Source: Candidatus Peregrinibacteria bacterium CG_4_9_14_0_2_um_filter_41_14 (GTDB taxonomy: Bacteria; Patescibacteriota; Gracilibacteria; UBA1369; UM-FILTER-41-14). From it: a DNA stretch of 13,035 nucleotides. Under the pieces are notes generated by a model, which made no database searches, was not told the DNA's origin, and saw only the letters and a program-made list of their open reading frames with translations. This document shows, piece by piece, positions 11,946 to 13,035 of this stretch. Positions within the stretch are counted from its first letter, which is position 1. The number at the start of each line of letters is the position of its first letter. A program made the position numbers and the translations under genes. Location: contig PFRW01000036.1 of NCBI GenBank assembly GCA_002788755.1, positions 1-13,035 on the forward strand, read 5' to 3'.

Positions 11946-12642
11946 AAAGCGGGCATGTATTTCTCCCTATTGCTGCATAAAATCCACACCAACTAAAAAT
12001 TGCTTCAAAAAGAGTGAAGCCTGAGAAAAATAATAAAATTGGACTCCAAGTTGTTGTTATTGCTATGACAAATAAAATTAAAGCCAATCCCAGTCTCATA
12101 AGACGATCTTTTTTACCAATGTTTTTTGGCCTTTTTCTAATTGTGTTCCGTGATAATCGCTTTAGACTTAATCGGTAAAGAAATCCGAAAATAAAAGATA
12201 ACGCAAACATTAGAATAATTAGCCCAGCGCCAAAGGGGGATAAAATGAAATCCGCCGGCGATTTTTCAAAAAATTCACGCTTGTTTTTTAGAATCAACTT
12301 AAGGGCATTAACAGACTCCTTAAAGTCAAACGTTTCAATATTCCCGGTTGCAAGAGAATATTTTGAGTCATTCTTTTCGCTAGAAACAATAATTTGATAT
12401 TCACCCGCCTGTACTGCGGCTTTAAATTGAGGTCCCTTCCAGTATGAATCATGGCCAAAAGGTTCAAAAAACTTAGTCCACTCAAAATTATTACCATTAA
12501 GGATCGCCAAGGGCTGCTCAGTATTGCCATTCTTGATTATTTCTACATCCTTAATTATGCATTTAAATAAGTAACTGTAATTTGTAATACGCTTGCAAAC
12601 AGAACCCAGCCTAAATAGGGAATGTTGGCATAAGTTATCCAC
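11944..12642 (-). CDS. C-terminal part of a DUF2892-containing membrane protein, probably 5'-truncated
   Basis: The open frame (232 codons from GTG 12642) overlaps the end of tspO by 88 nt, and its first 30 residues look like out-of-frame tspO. Protein-like sequence begins at about residue 31 (position 12552), directly behind the tspO stop. From there: an extracytoplasmic-looking beta domain (about 31-115, with Asn-Phe-Glu-Trp-Thr-Lys-Phe-Phe-Glu-Pro-Phe-Gly at 52-63 and Gly-Glu-Tyr-Gln-Ile at 80-84), Phe-Phe-Glu-Lys-Ser-Pro (124-129), a membrane helix (about 137-158), a basic loop, and a C-terminal DUF2892-like pair of helices (from about 174) ending in Gly-Arg-Asn-Thr-Cys-Pro-Leu. Complete proteins of this type, as I recall them, carry an N-terminal signal peptide and about 100 further residues; none is present here and no ATG follows the tspO stop. 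It may be a remnant, or translated from tspO by reinitiation at a non-ATG codon. Confidence 0.6.
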   Translation of the reverse strand: MDNLCQHSLFRLGSVCKRITNYSYLFKCIIKDVEIIKNGNTEQPLAILNGNNFEWTKFFEPFGHDSYWKGPQFKAAVQAGEYQIIVSSEKNDSKYSLATGNIETFDFKESVNALKLILKNKREFFEKSPADFILSPFGAGLIILMFALSFIFGFLYRLSLKRLSRNTIRKRPKNIGKKDRLMRLGLALILFVIAITTTWSPILLFFSGFTLFEAIFSWCGFYAAIGRNTCPL

Positions 12643-12944
12643 TTTGCATGGGGGTAAATCATGATCATTAACCAGATTAATGTACCCAAGACCAATAGGA
12701 TATCTACTGTTGCTAGTAAGTTGTTTTTTAATCCAAATTGAATTGGCGTAAAGGCAATATTAAAGACAATGTTCAAAATAAAGGGCAAGAAAACCATAAA
12801 ACGGATTTTCCCTGTAAAAAACATCCAGCCTGCGTAGCCATAAGTAGCCGCAATTACCACATATAACATACTCCAAACAGGGCCAAACAAATATGCAGGG
12901 GGAGCCCATTCCGGCTTAATTAGTTGTTGGTACCAATTATTCAT
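12555..12944 (-). CDS. TspO/MBR-family membrane protein, short form
   Basis: A 129-residue tryptophan-rich sensory protein homologue (TspO, peripheral benzodiazepine receptor family; membrane proteins that bind porphyrins and related ligands). Family marks: Lys-Pro-Glu-Trp-Ala-Pro-Pro near the start, Phe-Gly-Pro-Val-Trp-Ser-x-Leu-Tyr, Asn-Ile-Ala-Phe-Thr-Pro-Ile-Gln-Phe-Gly-Leu in the middle, and a final hydrophobic helix ending Thr-Tyr-Leu-Asn-Ala. I choose ATG 12942-12944 because Met-Asn-Asn-Trp-Tyr fits the usual beginning of this region; the frame is open to a TTG at 13013, but the 23 extra residues are not hydrophobic. Typical TspO is about 150-160 residues with five membrane helices; here the first helix before the Trp-Ala-Pro-Pro motif is missing, leaving about four. 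No Shine-Dalgarno. The gene's 3' end abuts the truncated gene. I give no symbol because the short form may differ in function. Confidence 0.85.
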   Translation of the reverse strand: MNNWYQQLIKPEWAPPAYLFGPVWSMLYVVIAATYGYAGWMFFTGKIRFMVFLPFILNIVFNIAFTPIQFGLKNNLLATVDILLVLGTLIWLMIMIYPHAKWITYANIPYLGWVLFASVLQITVTYLNA

Positions 12945-13035
12945 ATTATTTGTATTCTGACATTCTACAAAAATTCGACATAGCAAGTAGGATTTTGGTT
13001 TTGCGGTAGCCAAATAAAGAACTTGAAAGAAAATT

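Noticed and set aside
12945..13013. N-terminal extension of TspO from TTG 13013
   Set aside because: The 23 residues are polar, do not form the missing first helix, and the ATG at 12944 matches the normal start of the conserved region.

Overview
The window reads as a chromosomal segment of an AT-rich bacterium with a small-genome style, most likely a member of the Patescibacteria/CPR (Parcubacteria-like). This is inferred from several things together: an archaeal-type PurP-like protein beside PurE, a very large Thr/Gly/Asn-rich surface protein, short divergent housekeeping proteins, almost no Shine-Dalgarno motifs, and mostly TAA stops. TGA is neither a stop nor an in-frame sense codon in any gene here, which argues against the TGA=Gly code of Gracilibacteria/Absconditabacteria. 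I cannot place the organism more precisely from sequence alone.

Left part (1-1590, + strand): a UUCG-loop terminator, an unexplained perfect inverted repeat, a promoter, a small unknown gene that looks broken by a single -1 frameshift, and a CorA-type Mg2+ channel. CorA meets pnp tail to tail, and one TTAA supplies both stop codons.

Centre (1587-8348, - strand): an rpsO-pnp pair (ribosomal protein S15, polynucleotide phosphorylase) with a good promoter in front of rpsO and a long potential hairpin between the genes. Upstream of rpsO lies a small acidic ORF with the only convincing Shine-Dalgarno of the window. Upstream of that, behind a strong intrinsic terminator, is a 1287-residue predicted surface protein: signal peptide, 16-residue Gly/Thr repeats, beta-helix repeats, thrombospondin-3-like Ca2+ loops, a Lys/Glu-rich stretch and a C-terminal membrane anchor. 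Its promoter has near-consensus -35 and extended -10 elements and sits inside a long AT-rich dyad.

Right part (8420-13035): a co-directional minus-strand cluster of an SGNH-hydrolase-like protein, PurE (N5-CAIR mutase) and a PurP-like ATP-grasp ligase; a small Cys-containing lipoprotein (+) facing RpiB (-); a tRNA-Gly(UCC) with encoded CCA and its own promoter (+); then a TspO/MBR-family protein and, directly behind its stop codon, what looks like the 5'-truncated remnant of a DUF2892-containing membrane protein (-).

Most of this is housekeeping (RNA decay, translation, sugar and purine metabolism, Mg2+ uptake) interspersed with cell-surface genes. I see no CRISPR array, transposase, integrase, toxin-antitoxin pair or recognisable defence operon. 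The items best worth a second look are the surface protein with its dyad promoter, the divergent PurP next to PurE, the SGNH-like protein without export signal, the truncated gene behind tspO and the frameshifted first gene.
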